DNA of 64,000 bases, taken from NCBI GenBank assembly GCA_029262855.1, contig JAJCYP010000115.1, positions 1 through 64,000 of the forward strand, read 5' to 3'. The notes beneath the pieces are model-generated. The model did no database searches. It worked only from the letters and a program-made list of their open reading frames with translations, and was not told where the DNA came from. The position numbers and the translations under genes are program-made. Below are positions 8,236 to 18,057 of this stretch, one piece after another; position 1 is the stretch's first letter, and every line of letters starts with the position of its first letter. This DNA comes from Bacteroidota bacterium. Lineage in GTDB: Bacteria; Bacteroidota; Rhodothermia; Rhodothermales; UBA10348.

Positions 8236-10113
8236 GTGGGATCCCCGAATGACGCACTTCAGGCGACCGTCCACGCCGTACCTTTCGCGACCCACCGCGT
8301 CCAGCCTTCGAGATCAGACTCCCCGCCCTTGCGAACCGTACTGCTGACATTCTTTTGGACGCTGCTCGGTCTTGTTGTGGTTGTAGCCGCTGCCTGGCAC
8401 CTGGCCTTTCAGCGTGGCGATGAGCCCGCATCGCGAATAACGGCCCCTGTAATGGGCGAGGCCACTATATCATGGATCGACGGTCCGGACGCCGTCATTA
8501 GTCTCGCCTCGGCTCAAGACGGCGAAACGGCACTCGGAGTTGCGCACGCCCTTGAAAGGCCCTGGCTGATGGCGCTCTACCGCCAGGCGGCATTGGGACG
8601 CCTCTCGGAATGGTTTGGGCCCGAGACCGTTGGACTGGACCGACACGTCCGGCAGTTGGGGATTCCCGACGTCATACCAGATTCACTCGACAGCCAGACA
8701 CGGCTGGCTCTTCAGCGCTATGCGGCGGGCGTCCGGGCTGGCCAGTCCGAGCAGAGCTGGGACCTCCTTCCAGCCGCGGTGGCTGCCGGGTTCTCACCTG
8801 AACCCTGGCAGGAAGGTCACACACTCGCCGTTGAGCGGCTCTTTTCCTGGCTGTCAACGGTCCTTGTCGCGAGCGACTCCGTTGGTACGGCCCCTTTTGA
8901 AATTCGGCGCGACTCCCTGGCCGCCTTTCTGGGCCTCGGGGATATGGACCAGGCCGTGGTTTGGATTACAGAACAGGAGGGCCTGTACGCGCGACTTCCC
9001 GTTGGGAACTCAGGGCTGCCTCCGATCATGTCCGTCGCCATCAGCGTCGGCCAGCGACTGGTGTACGAAGGCGCCACGCTTCCGGGCCTTCCCTACCGCT
9101 TCTGCGGGCGGAGCGAGACCGACTCGTGGTGCAAGCCGCTCACGTCAGAAGCGACGGTGGCCCGGGATTCCACGGTGATCCCGGCCGAGTACTTCGCCAT
9201 TGATCTCGCGGACGGCAGCCGAGCCATCGGCACACGGCGCCGGACCGCCCGTGGGTTGGTTGACGCCGGGGTCCATCTTGAGTGGCCGGGCCTCTCCGTT
9301 CAATCGGATGCCGCCGCCTGGACGCGCCTGCCCGAACCCGGCTCGTTCGCCCTCGCCACCACTTCCGGGCTCCTCCTTTCCCCGGCTGGGATGCGGATTC
9401 TCGGGACCTCATCCATTCAGACAGGCACGGTCCTGGCCACGGGTCTTGCCGATGGCATCGAAGAACTGGTGGCCCGCATCGATGCGGTAGATGACACACT
9501 GACGAGAGCCGAGTACCTGCTCCTGGACACGGGCAGCGTCCTCACGGAGGCTCGATCCAGGGTTGCGCCTGGACAGGCGCCGGCAGGCGTCGACTCGCTC
9601 TCGGGCCTCCCTATAACAGATCCCGGATCACTGTCTTACGTCCGGAACTGGGACGGCCGATTCGCTTCTGCGTCCATTGCCGCGACGCTCTACGACGCCA
9701 CCGCGGCCTTTGGCCCCGCGGCAAGCGATTCCCTGCTCCGCTGGTTTGGGTCAGACCGGAGGGTCTGGCGATGGGAGTTGGACCCGCTCCTCCGATTGCA
9801 GTATCCCGGGGCGAAAGCCGGAGGCCTGCCGATCCGATATGGAGAGGTGGAGTGGCGGCGAAACGGACACCCGACCGCACCGTCCTGGGGGCCGAGCCGG
9901 AGTTTCGAGCCCGGCCGACAGATTCCGTTCAGCGCGGCCTGGGAGGCCTATCTGGGTCGGCCGCAGGTGCCTGCCCCAGTCAGATACCGGCGGCCCACCG
10001 TGCCATACGGCCAGTTTCTTGGCCGATCGCGGGCTGCTCCGGTTCGGACGGACATGACCACGCTGTCTGGCCGGCCGATTACTTCTCAAACACGGATTCG
10101 CCCGGGACGCTGA
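8236..10113 (+). CDS. Penicillin-acylase-like protein lacking the catalytic serine
   Basis: A 625-residue protein with one N-terminal membrane helix (about residues 34-56) and the fold pattern of penicillin amidase (Ntn hydrolase, S45). The alpha-chain block is clear: DGETALGVAHALERPWLMALYRQAALGRLSEWFG. Later TLPGLPYRFCGRSE...W matches the beta-chain block TLPG.P...GR...AW. At the place where active enzymes have the autocatalytic Ser-Asn (SN.W.V), this protein reads DMDQAVVW (residues 236-243), so self-cleavage and amidase activity should be absent. It may be a pseudoenzyme or a decaying gene. The GTG start is uncertain; a TTG near 8329 just before the helix is an alternative. The C-terminus also looks abnormal (see findings). 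It is convergent with pckA. Confidence 0.65.
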   Translation: MGSPNDALQATVHAVPFATHRVQPSRSDSPPLRTVLLTFFWTLLGLVVVVAAAWHLAFQRGDEPASRITAPVMGEATISWIDGPDAVISLASAQDGETALGVAHALERPWLMALYRQAALGRLSEWFGPETVGLDRHVRQLGIPDVIPDSLDSQTRLALQRYAAGVRAGQSEQSWDLLPAAVAAGFSPEPWQEGHTLAVERLFSWLSTVLVASDSVGTAPFEIRRDSLAAFLGLGDMDQAVVWITEQEGLYARLPVGNSGLPPIMSVAISVGQRLVYEGATLPGLPYRFCGRSETDSWCKPLTSEATVARDSTVIPAEYFAIDLADGSRAIGTRRRTARGLVDAGVHLEWPGLSVQSDAAAWTRLPEPGSFALATTSGLLLSPAGMRILGTSSIQTGTVLATGLADGIEELVARIDAVDDTLTRAEYLLLDTGSVLTEARSRVAPGQAPAGVDSLSGLPITDPGSLSYVRNWDGRFASASIAATLYDATAAFGPAASDSLLRWFGSDRRVWRWELDPLLRLQYPGAKAGGLPIRYGEVEWRRNGHPTAPSWGPSRSFEPGRQIPFSAAWEAYLGRPQVPAPVRYRRPTVPYGQFLGRSRAAPVRTDMTTLSGRPITSQTRIRPGR

Positions 10114-10132
10114 TCAGCAACGCGCTGATCAG

Positions 10133-11719
10133 TCAGGCCTTGGGTCCCGCGTTCCTTATCGCCTCCGAACTGCCGTCGGCAAACTGCTCGAAATTCTTCT
10201 GGAACAGACCAGCCAGCTTTCGTGCCGTCGCGTCGTACGCGGACTTGTCTGCCCAGGCATTCTGCGGCGTCAGCAGGCTCTGGGGTACACCTGGAACTGA
10301 AGTAGGCACGCCCACGCCAAAGATCGGGTCCGCGACCGTGCTCATGTCATCCAATTGCCCGGCATGAATGGCGTTGATGATCGCCCGCGTGTCCTTCAGG
10401 CTCATCCGCGTGCCTGTGCCGTAGGCCCCACCGGTCAGTCCGGTGTTTATGAGCCAGGCCTTGGCGTGGTGCTGCTCCATTTTTTGGGCAAGCAACTCCG
10501 CGTAACGGCTCGGGTGCATGATCAGGAACGCAGCCCCGAATCCGGCTGAGAAGGTCGCCTGCGGCTCGGTGACGCCCATCTCGGTCCCGGCCACCTTGGC
10601 GGTATAGCCCGAGATGAAGTGGTACATCGCCTGCTCAGGCGTGAGCCGGCTAACCGGCGGGAGTACACCGAATGCGTCGTAAGTCAGAAAAATGATGTGG
10701 TTCGGATGCCCGCCCACACAGGGAATCTTCGCGTTGTCGATGTATTCGATCGGGTACGAGGCCCGCGTGTTCTGCGTAATCGAGACGTCATCGTAGTCCA
10801 CGACCCGCGTCTCGGCATCGTAGACCACGTTCTCGAGCACCGTGCCGTAGCGAATGGCGCCGAAGATCTCCGGCTCCTTCTCGGCAGACAGACCGATGGC
10901 CTTTGCGTAGCAACCGCCCTCGATGTTGAACACCCCATCGTCCGACCAGCAATGCTCGTCATCGCCGATGAGGTGGCGATCCGCGTCCGCAGACAGCGTG
11001 GTCTTGCCGGTGCCGGACAGACCGAAGAACAGCGAAACCGAGCCATCGTCTCCTTCATTCGCGCTGCAGTGCATGGACAGCACGCCCTGCTTCGGCATGA
11101 TGTAGTGCATCACACTGAAGATGCCTTTCTTCATCTCGCCCGCGTACTCGGTGCCGAGGATCACGAACTCCTTGCGCTCGAAGCACAGGTCCACACTCGT
11201 CTTTGACGTCATGTGGCTGGTATGGCGGTTCGCCGGAAACTTGCCCGCGTTGTATACCACGTAGTCGGGATCGCCGAAGGTCTCCAGCTCCTCTGCCGTG
11301 GGCCTGATCAGCATGTTGTGCATGAACAGGGCATGGTAGGCCCGGGTGCAGATGATCCGGACTTTGATGCGGTATTTGGGGTCCCATCCTGCGAACCCGT
11401 CCATCACATAGATGCGATCACAGGTATTCAGGAAGTCCACGGCCCGCTCGCGGTTTACATCGAACGTTCGCTCATCGAGCCGAACGTTAATCTTGCCCCA
11501 CCAGATATCATCGCTGCTGGCTGGCAGATCCACGATCCGCTTGTCCGATGGGCTTCGGCCGGTCTTGGCACCGGATCGGATCATCAGCGCACCCGTGTTC
11601 GAGATGGCGGCTGTCCGATCGTGATGGATGGCGTACTCGTAGAGCGCACCGGGAGGCGCGTTGCGAATCACCTCTGCCGTGTCGATGCCGTATTGCTTGA
11701 GATTGAATGATTCAGCCAT
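10133..11719 (-). CDS. pckA: Phosphoenolpyruvate carboxykinase (ATP)
   Basis: A 528-residue enzyme converting oxaloacetate and ATP to phosphoenolpyruvate, CO2 and ADP, the entry step of gluconeogenesis. The kinase-1a P-loop GLSGTGKTT lies at residues 233-241. Other family blocks are [14 protein letters not shown] near the N-terminus, [18 protein letters not shown], the metal-site [10 protein letters not shown] region, the kinase-2 segment LIGDDEHCW, and the adenine-binding [11 protein letters not shown]. The frame extends 20 codons upstream, but [12 protein letters not shown] matches the usual start, so the ATG at 11717-11719 is chosen. The next gene upstream is acetyl-CoA synthetase, so acetate use and gluconeogenesis are adjacent. 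The 126-bp gap suggests pckA may have its own promoter. Confidence 0.96.
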   Translation of the reverse strand: MAESFNLKQYGIDTAEVIRNAPPGALYEYAIHHDRTAAISNTGALMIRSGAKTGRSPSDKRIVDLPASSDDIWWGKINVRLDERTFDVNRERAVDFLNTCDRIYVMDGFAGWDPKYRIKVRIICTRAYHALFMHNMLIRPTAEELETFGDPDYVVYNAGKFPANRHTSHMTSKTSVDLCFERKEFVILGTEYAGEMKKGIFSVMHYIMPKQGVLSMHCSANEGDDGSVSLFFGLSGTGKTTLSADADRHLIGDDEHCWSDDGVFNIEGGCYAKAIGLSAEKEPEIFGAIRYGTVLENVVYDAETRVVDYDDVSITQNTRASYPIEYIDNAKIPCVGGHPNHIIFLTYDAFGVLPPVSRLTPEQAMYHFISGYTAKVAGTEMGVTEPQATFSAGFGAAFLIMHPSRYAELLAQKMEQHHAKAWLINTGLTGGAYGTGTRMSLKDTRAIINAIHAGQLDDMSTVADPIFGVGVPTSVPGVPQSLLTPQNAWADKSAYDATARKLAGLFQKNFEQFADGSSEAIRNAGPKA

Positions 11720-11845
11720 TGCAAAGCAACTCTGTATGCATGATGTGGATCCGGTGGTAGCCCTTCCGGGGCAGCCCAACTCGAAAGCTAGCCACGCAGG
11801 TTTCGCACTTGGTGAAGATGGTCGAAAAAGGCCGTGTTGTTTGCG

Positions 11846-13795
11846 TTATACGCGATTTTTCCGGTTGGCGATCAGTTCATCGACCACGGCCGGATCGGCC
11901 AGTGTGGAGATGTCTCCCAGATTGGCGTGCTCGTTGGCGGCAATCTTTCTCAGCAGGCGGCGCATGATTTTTCCGCTCCGTGTTTTCGGGAGTCCCGGCG
12001 AGAACTGGATGAAGTCCGGGCTGGCGATGGGCCCGATCTGCACCCGGACCTGGTGCACGAGCGCCCTTCGGAGATCATCCGAAACCTCGACCCCTGCGTT
12101 GAGGGTCACGTAGCAGTAGATGCCCTGCCCCTTGATCGAATGGGGATATCCGACCACCGCGGCTTCGGCCACGGACGCATGCGCGACGAGCGCACTTTCG
12201 ACCTCGGCCGTGCCCATTCGGTGGCCAGAAACGTTGATCACGTCGTCCACGCGGCCGGTGATCCAGTAGTACCCGTCCCGGTCCCGCCGGGCGCCATCGC
12301 CCGTGAAGTACTGCCCTTCGAATGCGGTGAAATAGGTCTTGATGAATCGGGGGTGGTCCTTGTAAAGCGTTCTCGCCTGACCCGGCCAGGAGCCCGCAAT
12401 GGTCAGCAGGCCCTCGGCCTCGCCTCGCAGCTCCTTTCCTTCGGCGCTCAGGATCATCGGCCGGATGCCGGGGAACGGCAGCGTGGCACTACCGGGCTTC
12501 GTATCGACGGCACCGGGCAGGGGCGTAATCATGATGCCGCCCGTCTCGGTCTGCCACCACGTATCGACGATGGGGCACCGGCCGTCTCCCACCACCTCGT
12601 GGTACCAGCGCCAGGCTTCGGGATTGATGGGCTCTCCGACCGTTCCCAGAAGACGGAGCGAGCTCCGACTGGTCTCTCTTACGAACTCGTCGCCCTGGCG
12701 CATGAGCGCGCGAATCGCGGTCGGGGCCGTGTAGAACTGATTGACCTCGTGGGCATCCACCACCTGCCAGAAACGCGATGCGTCGGGATAGGTGGGGACG
12801 CCTTCGAAGAACACCTGGGTCGCCCCGTTGAGCAGCGGGCCGTACACCATGTACGAATGCCCGGTAATCCACCCTACGTCGGCGGTGCACCAGAAGACAT
12901 CGCCCTCGTGGTAATCAAACACCAGTTCGTGGGTCAGCGAGGTATAGACCTGATAGCCGCCCGTGGTGTGAAGCACGCCCTTCGGTTTCCCGGTCGATCC
13001 GCTCGTGTACAGAATGAAGAGCGGGTCTTCGGCGTCCATGGGCTCGGCAGGGCATTCGGCACTGACCCGTTCACGGGCCTCGTGGTACCAGAGATCCCGG
13101 CCATCCTCCCAACCAACATGGCCACCGCTACGGCGCACCACGACCACGGTGTCGACGTCAGGGCACTGCTTCAGCGCCTCGTCGGCATTTGACTTGAGGG
13201 GTACCCTCCCCCCGCCGCGGAGGCCCTCGTCGGCAGTCAGGAGCACCGTGGAATCGCAGTCCTTGATGCGATTCGCCAGCGCCTCGGGAGAGAATCCGGC
13301 AAACACAACCGAGTGGACCGCTCCAATCCGCGCGCAGGCCAGCATGGCCACCGCCGCCTCGGGGATCATCGGCAGGTAGACGGTGACCCGGTCTCCCTTC
13401 TTGACGCCCCGCGATTTCAACACGTTCGCGAAGCGGCACACGTCCTCGTGGAGTTCGCCGTAGGTGACATGACGGGCCGCCTCGCTGGGATCGTCAGGCT
13501 CGAAGATCAACGCGGTCTGGTCCCGCCGAGTCTCCAGATGGCGATCCAGGCAATTGTAGGCTGCGTTGGTCTTTCCTCCCAGGTACCACTGGATCGAGAC
13601 GCTATCTGATGCAAAAGACACGTCCCGCACCTGCGTGAACGGCTCAAACCAGTCTATCCGTTTGGCCTGCTCAGCCCAGAACGAGTCGGGGTCGGCGACG
13701 CTTCGCCGGTACAGCGCATCATAGGCCGCACGCGAACTCAGGTGGGCGCCGGCACGGAACGAAGATGGGGGCGGGTAAGACTTGGACATCGGCAC
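11846..13795 (-). CDS. acs: Acetyl-CoA synthetase (AMP-forming)
   Basis: A 649-residue ligase activating acetate to acetyl-CoA through acetyl-AMP. Motifs in order are the N-terminal ACAS segment (WFEPFTQV), the AMP-binding loop [11 protein letters not shown], the TWWQTETGG adenylate site, the TGD and [20 protein letters not shown] hinge/A8 region, and [14 protein letters not shown] near the C-terminus. The Lys of that last motif is the residue acetylated for control in many bacteria. Length and motif order are canonical. Translation may start at either Met of MPMSK; the second differs by only two residues. The gene lies upstream of pckA on the same strand. It is expected to scavenge acetate at low concentration. 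Confidence 0.96.
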   Translation of the reverse strand: MPMSKSYPPPSSFRAGAHLSSRAAYDALYRRSVADPDSFWAEQAKRIDWFEPFTQVRDVSFASDSVSIQWYLGGKTNAAYNCLDRHLETRRDQTALIFEPDDPSEAARHVTYGELHEDVCRFANVLKSRGVKKGDRVTVYLPMIPEAAVAMLACARIGAVHSVVFAGFSPEALANRIKDCDSTVLLTADEGLRGGGRVPLKSNADEALKQCPDVDTVVVVRRSGGHVGWEDGRDLWYHEARERVSAECPAEPMDAEDPLFILYTSGSTGKPKGVLHTTGGYQVYTSLTHELVFDYHEGDVFWCTADVGWITGHSYMVYGPLLNGATQVFFEGVPTYPDASRFWQVVDAHEVNQFYTAPTAIRALMRQGDEFVRETSRSSLRLLGTVGEPINPEAWRWYHEVVGDGRCPIVDTWWQTETGGIMITPLPGAVDTKPGSATLPFPGIRPMILSAEGKELRGEAEGLLTIAGSWPGQARTLYKDHPRFIKTYFTAFEGQYFTGDGARRDRDGYYWITGRVDDVINVSGHRMGTAEVESALVAHASVAEAAVVGYPHSIKGQGIYCYVTLNAGVEVSDDLRRALVHQVRVQIGPIASPDFIQFSPGLPKTRSGKIMRRLLRKIAANEHANLGDISTLADPAVVDELIANRKNRV

Positions 13796-14085
13796 TCAGT
13801 TGGTGTCTCGGCAGAATACTCCCGGCGGACGGTTGGACTCAAGCTTGGATAAGACTTGCCGGTGCGCGTGACGGGGGGTAATCTGAGCCTGAACTCGCCA
13901 GCTGGTCAGAGGCGGACGCAGCACCGGCCTCCCCCGAGGACTGAGAACGAATCAACGAGATCGGTCGAAGGTTTGCCGAATTGGGGGGCACCGGGGAATC
14001 AACTCCGATCCGGGGATCGGGAAAAGCGTAAGAATGGGCTATTGATTCGAATTGAACCGCAGTGCGGTTTATACAGCCAAGCAAC
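13796..14085. other. Intergenic region upstream of the ATP-grasp operon
   Basis: This divergent intergenic stretch holds no credible gene. Two inverted repeats stand out near the operon: a 7-bp stem CCGATCC/GGATCGG at 14005-14020 and a 6-bp stem AACCGC/GCGGTT at 14055-14069, ending 16 bases before the esterase ATG. They could be operator or leader hairpins. No clear promoter hexamers were identified. Confidence 0.5.
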
Positions 14086-14796
14086 ATGAAGCGCGAACAC
14101 CTCAATTGGTGGAGTCCGAGTCTGGGAAGACAGATGGAACTCCTGGCTTTCGGCTACGCAGGCATCCCCATCCTGGCCTTCCCCAGCAGCATGGGTCGCT
14201 ATTTTGAATGGGAGGATTTCAAAATGGCCGAGGCGCTCAGCCATCAGTTGGAGAACGGATACAATCAGCTGATCTGCGTGGATTCGGTTGACTCCGAGTC
14301 GTTCTACAACAAGCATGTGGACCCATTCGTCCGCATCAAGCGCTATCAGCAGTACGAGGCCTACATCATCAGCGAGGTGGTGCCCTTCATCCGCGAGCGT
14401 AGCGAGAACGGGTTCATCATCGCGGCGGGTGCCAGTTTCGGCGCGTATCACGCCAGCAACATGGTGTTCAAGCATCCCCATCTCTTTGGGAAGCTGATCG
14501 CGCTCAGCGGTGCGTTTGACATCAAGTCCTTCATGGACGGTTTTTATAACAACGATGTCTATTTCAACAACCCGATTGACTACATGTCCGGACTCGGCGA
14601 CGCGGACATGATCAAGGCCATCGATGCCAATTCGATCGTGCTTACTATTGGAGAAGGCGACCCCTGCAAGGAGGCAAATTTCTCGATGAGCCGCATCCTC
14701 GACGCCAAAGGCATCAGCCACAACCTGGATATGACGCCCGGATTCGGCCACGACTGGCCCTTCTGGCGGGATCTCATTCGCAAACACGTCGCCTGA
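14086..14796 (+). CDS. Alpha/beta-hydrolase, putative esterase of the ATP-grasp operon
   Basis: A 236-residue cytoplasmic alpha/beta hydrolase without signal peptide. The likely catalytic triad is Ser117 in the nucleophile elbow GASFGAY, Asp192 in IGEGDPC, and His222 in GFGHDWPFW. It resembles the COG4947-type esterase group found in Bacteroidota and some other phyla, but the substrate is unknown. It is the first gene of a compact rightward operon, followed after 23 bp by an ATP-grasp ligase. In that setting it could hydrolyse or transacylate an ester or peptide made by the ligases. An in-frame GTG at 14062 is possible, but it falls inside an inverted repeat; the ATG at 14086 is preferred although neither has a strong ribosome-binding site. 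Confidence 0.8.
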   Translation: MKREHLNWWSPSLGRQMELLAFGYAGIPILAFPSSMGRYFEWEDFKMAEALSHQLENGYNQLICVDSVDSESFYNKHVDPFVRIKRYQQYEAYIISEVVPFIRERSENGFIIAAGASFGAYHASNMVFKHPHLFGKLIALSGAFDIKSFMDGFYNNDVYFNNPIDYMSGLGDADMIKAIDANSIVLTIGEGDPCKEANFSMSRILDAKGISHNLDMTPGFGHDWPFWRDLIRKHVA

Positions 14797-14819
14797 ACAG
14801 GCCGAGAAGACCAGCAACC

Positions 14820-15782
14820 ATGGCGAAGAAGCAGCAGCAAAAGAAGAAGACCAACCGCCGCATCGGCATCCTCCGCGGGATGGAGACCACGTTCCCCGAT
14901 GCCCTGATACCGTACATCAACGAGACCTACGGGCATCTCGGCGTGAAGGCGGACTTCGTGATGCTGGACAGTATCACGACGGATTCCGAGCGGGAGTACG
15001 ACGTCATTCTCGACCGGATCTCGCACGAAGTGCCTTTCTACCGATCGTTCCTCAAGTGGACCGCGATCAAGGGCACGTACGTGGTGAACAACCCCTTCTG
15101 GTGGAGTGCCGATGACAAGTTCATCGACAATCTTATCGCCGAGGAGGTCAAGGTTGCCGTACCCAGGTCGGCCATCGTCCCCCACAAGGACCATCCGCCG
15201 AATACGCAGGCCGCCTCCTTCCGCAATCTGAAGTATCCCATCAACTGGGATTCTCTGTTCGAATATATCGGCTGGCCGGCCTTCCTGAAGCCGCATGATG
15301 GTGGCGGATGGCGCGGTGTCACCCGCTGTGAAACGCCGCAGGAGGTGTTCGATGCCTACGACGAGTCTGGCGACGATTGCATGATGCTCCAGGAGGGCAT
15401 CGAGTTCGAGTCCTATTTCCGCTGCTACTGTGTTGGTCAGAAGGAAGTCCGCATCATGCGGTACAACCCGCTCGCAGAGCCACACCGGCGGTATCACGAT
15501 GTGCCAACCGAGCCCATTTTTCCGGATCTGTACAAGAAGATCGAGCGCGACGTCCTGGCCATCTGCACGGTGCTCGGCTACGACCTGAACACGGTGGAAT
15601 TTGCCGTGCGTGACGGAGTCCCGTACGCGATAGACTTCATGAATCCGGCTCCCGACGCGGACTACCACGCCGTCGGACTTGAGAACTTCGAGTGGATCGT
15701 CAAGACCATGGCCGAGTTCCTGGTCAAGAAGGCTCGCCAGCCCAACCGGAAGCGTCAGTGGTCCGGGACAATCATCGACTAA
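14820..15782 (+). CDS. ATP-grasp ligase, D-Ala-D-Ala-ligase/RimK-like
   Basis: A 320-residue protein with a lysine-rich N-terminus (MAKKQQQKKKTNRR) and an ATP-grasp core. Visible elements are the ATP-binding Lys157 in FLKPHDGGGWRGV, the hinge segment MMLQEGIEFESYFR, and the metal-binding end with Glu260 (NTVEFAVRDG) and D272-x-x-N275 (AIDFMNPAPDAD). ATP-grasp enzymes make an acyl-phosphate on a carboxylate and join it to an amine or similar nucleophile. The closest general type is D-alanine--D-alanine ligase or RimK, but the N-terminal substrate domain is not that of a typical Ddl and there is no sign of a cell-wall gene cluster. It lies between the esterase (23 bp) and a second ATP-grasp protein (21 bp). 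The substrate is unknown. Confidence 0.82.
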   Translation: MAKKQQQKKKTNRRIGILRGMETTFPDALIPYINETYGHLGVKADFVMLDSITTDSEREYDVILDRISHEVPFYRSFLKWTAIKGTYVVNNPFWWSADDKFIDNLIAEEVKVAVPRSAIVPHKDHPPNTQAASFRNLKYPINWDSLFEYIGWPAFLKPHDGGGWRGVTRCETPQEVFDAYDESGDDCMMLQEGIEFESYFRCYCVGQKEVRIMRYNPLAEPHRRYHDVPTEPIFPDLYKKIERDVLAICTVLGYDLNTVEFAVRDGVPYAIDFMNPAPDADYHAVGLENFEWIVKTMAEFLVKKARQPNRKRQWSGTIID

Positions 15783-15803
15783 TGTCCTACGGAGCTTCCG
15801 CGC

Positions 15804-17162
15804 ATGCGAGCTGACATCACACCGGCCATCGCCTACTATCACAGCCTGATCGAGAAGGATCTGGCTGGTGCTGACGACCAGCTCAAGCAGCTGGTCGGGC
15901 TGCAGCACGACCGGCGGGCCATGTTCGGTGACCGGCCGATGTCGCATAGCCTTCGCCCGACATTTCTGGCGGATACGATGTACTCCGAAGTCCAGGACAC
16001 GGTCTACCTGATTCGGCAGGCGGTTCTGCGCATCGCGGCCCGGTTCTTTGCGGACCCGACCCTGCTCCGGGAGGAGTTGGGACTTCAGGAGTGGGAAATC
16101 GAACTCGCCTCGATTCCGACCAACGTCATCCGGCTGTCGGCGACGTCGCGGATGGACTCCTTCCTGACGAAGGACTCGTTCAAGTTCGTCGAGATCAACG
16201 GGGAGTCCCCGGCCGGCATCGCGTACATCCACGAACTGGCCGCGATCTACCGCGAGCTGCCGGTCTTCCGGGAGTTCACCAAGCGGTACCCGGTCCGATT
16301 CGTCTCGCCGCTCTTCCACACGGTGGATGGGCTCCTGCGGGCATATCACGAGGAATTTGAGGGCACCGAAGAGCGGCCGACCTTCGCGATCGTGGATCAC
16401 CTGGACGTGCCCACCATCCACGAATTCCACCTGGTCAAGGAGTACCTCGAACGCGTGGGAATGGAATGCGAAATCTGCGCCCCTCAGGAGCTTGAGTGCA
16501 AGGATGGATGGATCTACGCCAATGGCAAGAAGATCGATATCCTGTATCGGCGCCTGCTCCTGAATGAGTACTACGCCATGCGGGACGAATGCCCTGCCTT
16601 CCTGGAGGGCTACAAGGCCCAGAAGACGTGTTACCTGAATACGTTCAGGACCAAGCTCGTCCACAAGAAGGCGCTGTTCGCCATTCTGACGGATTCGAAA
16701 TACACAGACTTCCTGTCGCCCGAACAGAAGTACGCCATCGGAGCCCATATTCCCTGGACGCGGCTACTTCGTCCCGAGCGGACGTCGTTCCGCGGCCTGC
16801 CGATTGATCTGGTAGAGTTCGTCCGTGCGAACCGACAGTTCTTCGTCCTCAAGCCGAACGACGAGTACGGCGGAACGGGCGTATCCCTCGGTTTTGCGTC
16901 CACCCAGTCAGAATGGGATGACGCAATTGCCATCGGACTCAGGGATCGGCATGTCGTGCAGGAGACGGTGGATATTCATCGCGAGCCGTTCCTGATGCAG
17001 ACCGGGTCGGACTGGAAGTCTGTGCCGTCGGTCATCGACCTGGATCCGTACCTGAACGGACCGCTTCTGGGTGGCTGCCTCACCCGTACGTCGGCCACCA
17101 ACCTGGCGAACGTAACCGCCGGCGGCGGGACCCTTCCCATGTTCATCCTGCGTTACCACTGA
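15804..17162 (+). CDS. Second ATP-grasp protein, apparently circularly permuted type
   Basis: A 452-residue protein whose motif order suggests the circularly permuted ATP-grasp/glutathionylspermidine-synthetase-like fold. The metal-binding style block KFVEINGESPAGIAY (Glu130, Asn132) comes early, while the nucleotide-binding Lys350 in FVLKPNDEYGGTGVSLG comes late, and the glycine-rich end NLANVTAGGGTLPMF is near residues 433-447. Such enzymes also form amide bonds via acyl-phosphates. No signal peptide or membrane helix is seen. It is flanked by the first ATP-grasp ligase and a glutamine amidotransferase, so two ligation steps, or a ligation plus an amidation, are expected. The specific reaction is unknown. 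Confidence 0.72.
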   Translation: MRADITPAIAYYHSLIEKDLAGADDQLKQLVGLQHDRRAMFGDRPMSHSLRPTFLADTMYSEVQDTVYLIRQAVLRIAARFFADPTLLREELGLQEWEIELASIPTNVIRLSATSRMDSFLTKDSFKFVEINGESPAGIAYIHELAAIYRELPVFREFTKRYPVRFVSPLFHTVDGLLRAYHEEFEGTEERPTFAIVDHLDVPTIHEFHLVKEYLERVGMECEICAPQELECKDGWIYANGKKIDILYRRLLLNEYYAMRDECPAFLEGYKAQKTCYLNTFRTKLVHKKALFAILTDSKYTDFLSPEQKYAIGAHIPWTRLLRPERTSFRGLPIDLVEFVRANRQFFVLKPNDEYGGTGVSLGFASTQSEWDDAIAIGLRDRHVVQETVDIHREPFLMQTGSDWKSVPSVIDLDPYLNGPLLGGCLTRTSATNLANVTAGGGTLPMFILRYH

Positions 17163-17202
17163 GTTCGCAGTCCACCCTGCCTGACACCAGACGGAATTAT
17201 CG

Positions 17203-18057
17203 ATGGCGCTTTCGCCGCTGCGCATTGCAGTAATTGATCTCTACAATCGTTTTCCGGGCGAGGGCATGCGGGCCATCCGCGAGCTCCTTGAGGCGAACGA
17301 GCACCTGGCCGGCGAGGCCGGATTCGAGGTAGAGATTTTCGAGACCCGGTTCGACGGGTCGATTCCCGACACCTCGTTCGACGTCTATATCTCTACCGGT
17401 GGGCCGGGGAGTCCCTTTGACGGTCAGGGTCAGGACTGGGAGAAGCGGTACTTCGATTGGCTGGACGCCATTCGCGCGCACAACACCACGCCGGGAAATA
17501 CACCGCGCAGCGTGCTGTTCATCTGCCACTCCTTCCAGATGATGGTGCGCCACTTCGGTCTCGGATCCGTGATCCCCCGCGGAAGCCGCTCGTTCGGAAT
17601 CTTCCCTGTGCACCCCACGGCAACCGGCCTCCGCGATCCGCTTTTTGACGGGATTGGGAATCCTTTTTTTGCGGCGGATTTTCGCGACTGGCAGGTGGTT
17701 CAGCCCAACATGGAGGCCATCGAGGAATTGGGCGGCTCGGTGCTCGCCATCGAAAAAAGGCGTGACAATGTGCCACTGGAGCGGGCCGTGATGGCGATTC
17801 GGGTTTCGCCGCACCTTGTCGGAGTACAGTTTCACCCCGAGGCCGACCCTCCGGGTATGGGCCGCCACTTCCGCAAGCCGACCCTCGAAGACAAGATTGT
17901 CATGGAGCACGGCAAGGAGAAGTATGACCGCATTCTGAAGCGCCTGGATGACCCGGCCTTCCTCAAACGGACCCATGACGCCGTGATACCGCGATTCCTT
18001 CGCGACGCTGTGGCCAAATCCAGACCGGAACTGGCCGCGGTCCTGCGGGGAGCGTAG
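17203..18057 (+). CDS. Class I glutamine amidotransferase-like protein
   Basis: A 284-residue protein with a class I glutaminase (GATase1) domain covering about residues 5-220. The nucleophile Cys108 lies in LFICHSFQMM, a variant of the usual G-x-C-x-G-x-Q elbow, and the His/Glu pair is H211-P-E213 in VGVQFHPEA. The remaining 65 residues form a charged helical tail. No synthetase domain is fused, so it either supplies ammonia to one of the two neighbouring ATP-grasp proteins or acts as a gamma-glutamyl hydrolase or peptidase. It lies 40 bp after the second ATP-grasp gene, and its TAG stop overlaps the GTG start of the ClpS gene by one base. Confidence 0.83.
   Translation: MALSPLRIAVIDLYNRFPGEGMRAIRELLEANEHLAGEAGFEVEIFETRFDGSIPDTSFDVYISTGGPGSPFDGQGQDWEKRYFDWLDAIRAHNTTPGNTPRSVLFICHSFQMMVRHFGLGSVIPRGSRSFGIFPVHPTATGLRDPLFDGIGNPFFAADFRDWQVVQPNMEAIEELGGSVLAIEKRRDNVPLERAVMAIRVSPHLVGVQFHPEADPPGMGRHFRKPTLEDKIVMEHGKEKYDRILKRLDDPAFLKRTHDAVIPRFLRDAVAKSRPELAAVLRGA

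Noticed and set aside
14580..16748. A 722-codon open frame on the minus strand opposite the esterase and both ATP-grasp genes
   Set aside because: The plus-strand frames carry recognisable catalytic motifs throughout. The antisense frame is a by-product of high GC and shows no family features.
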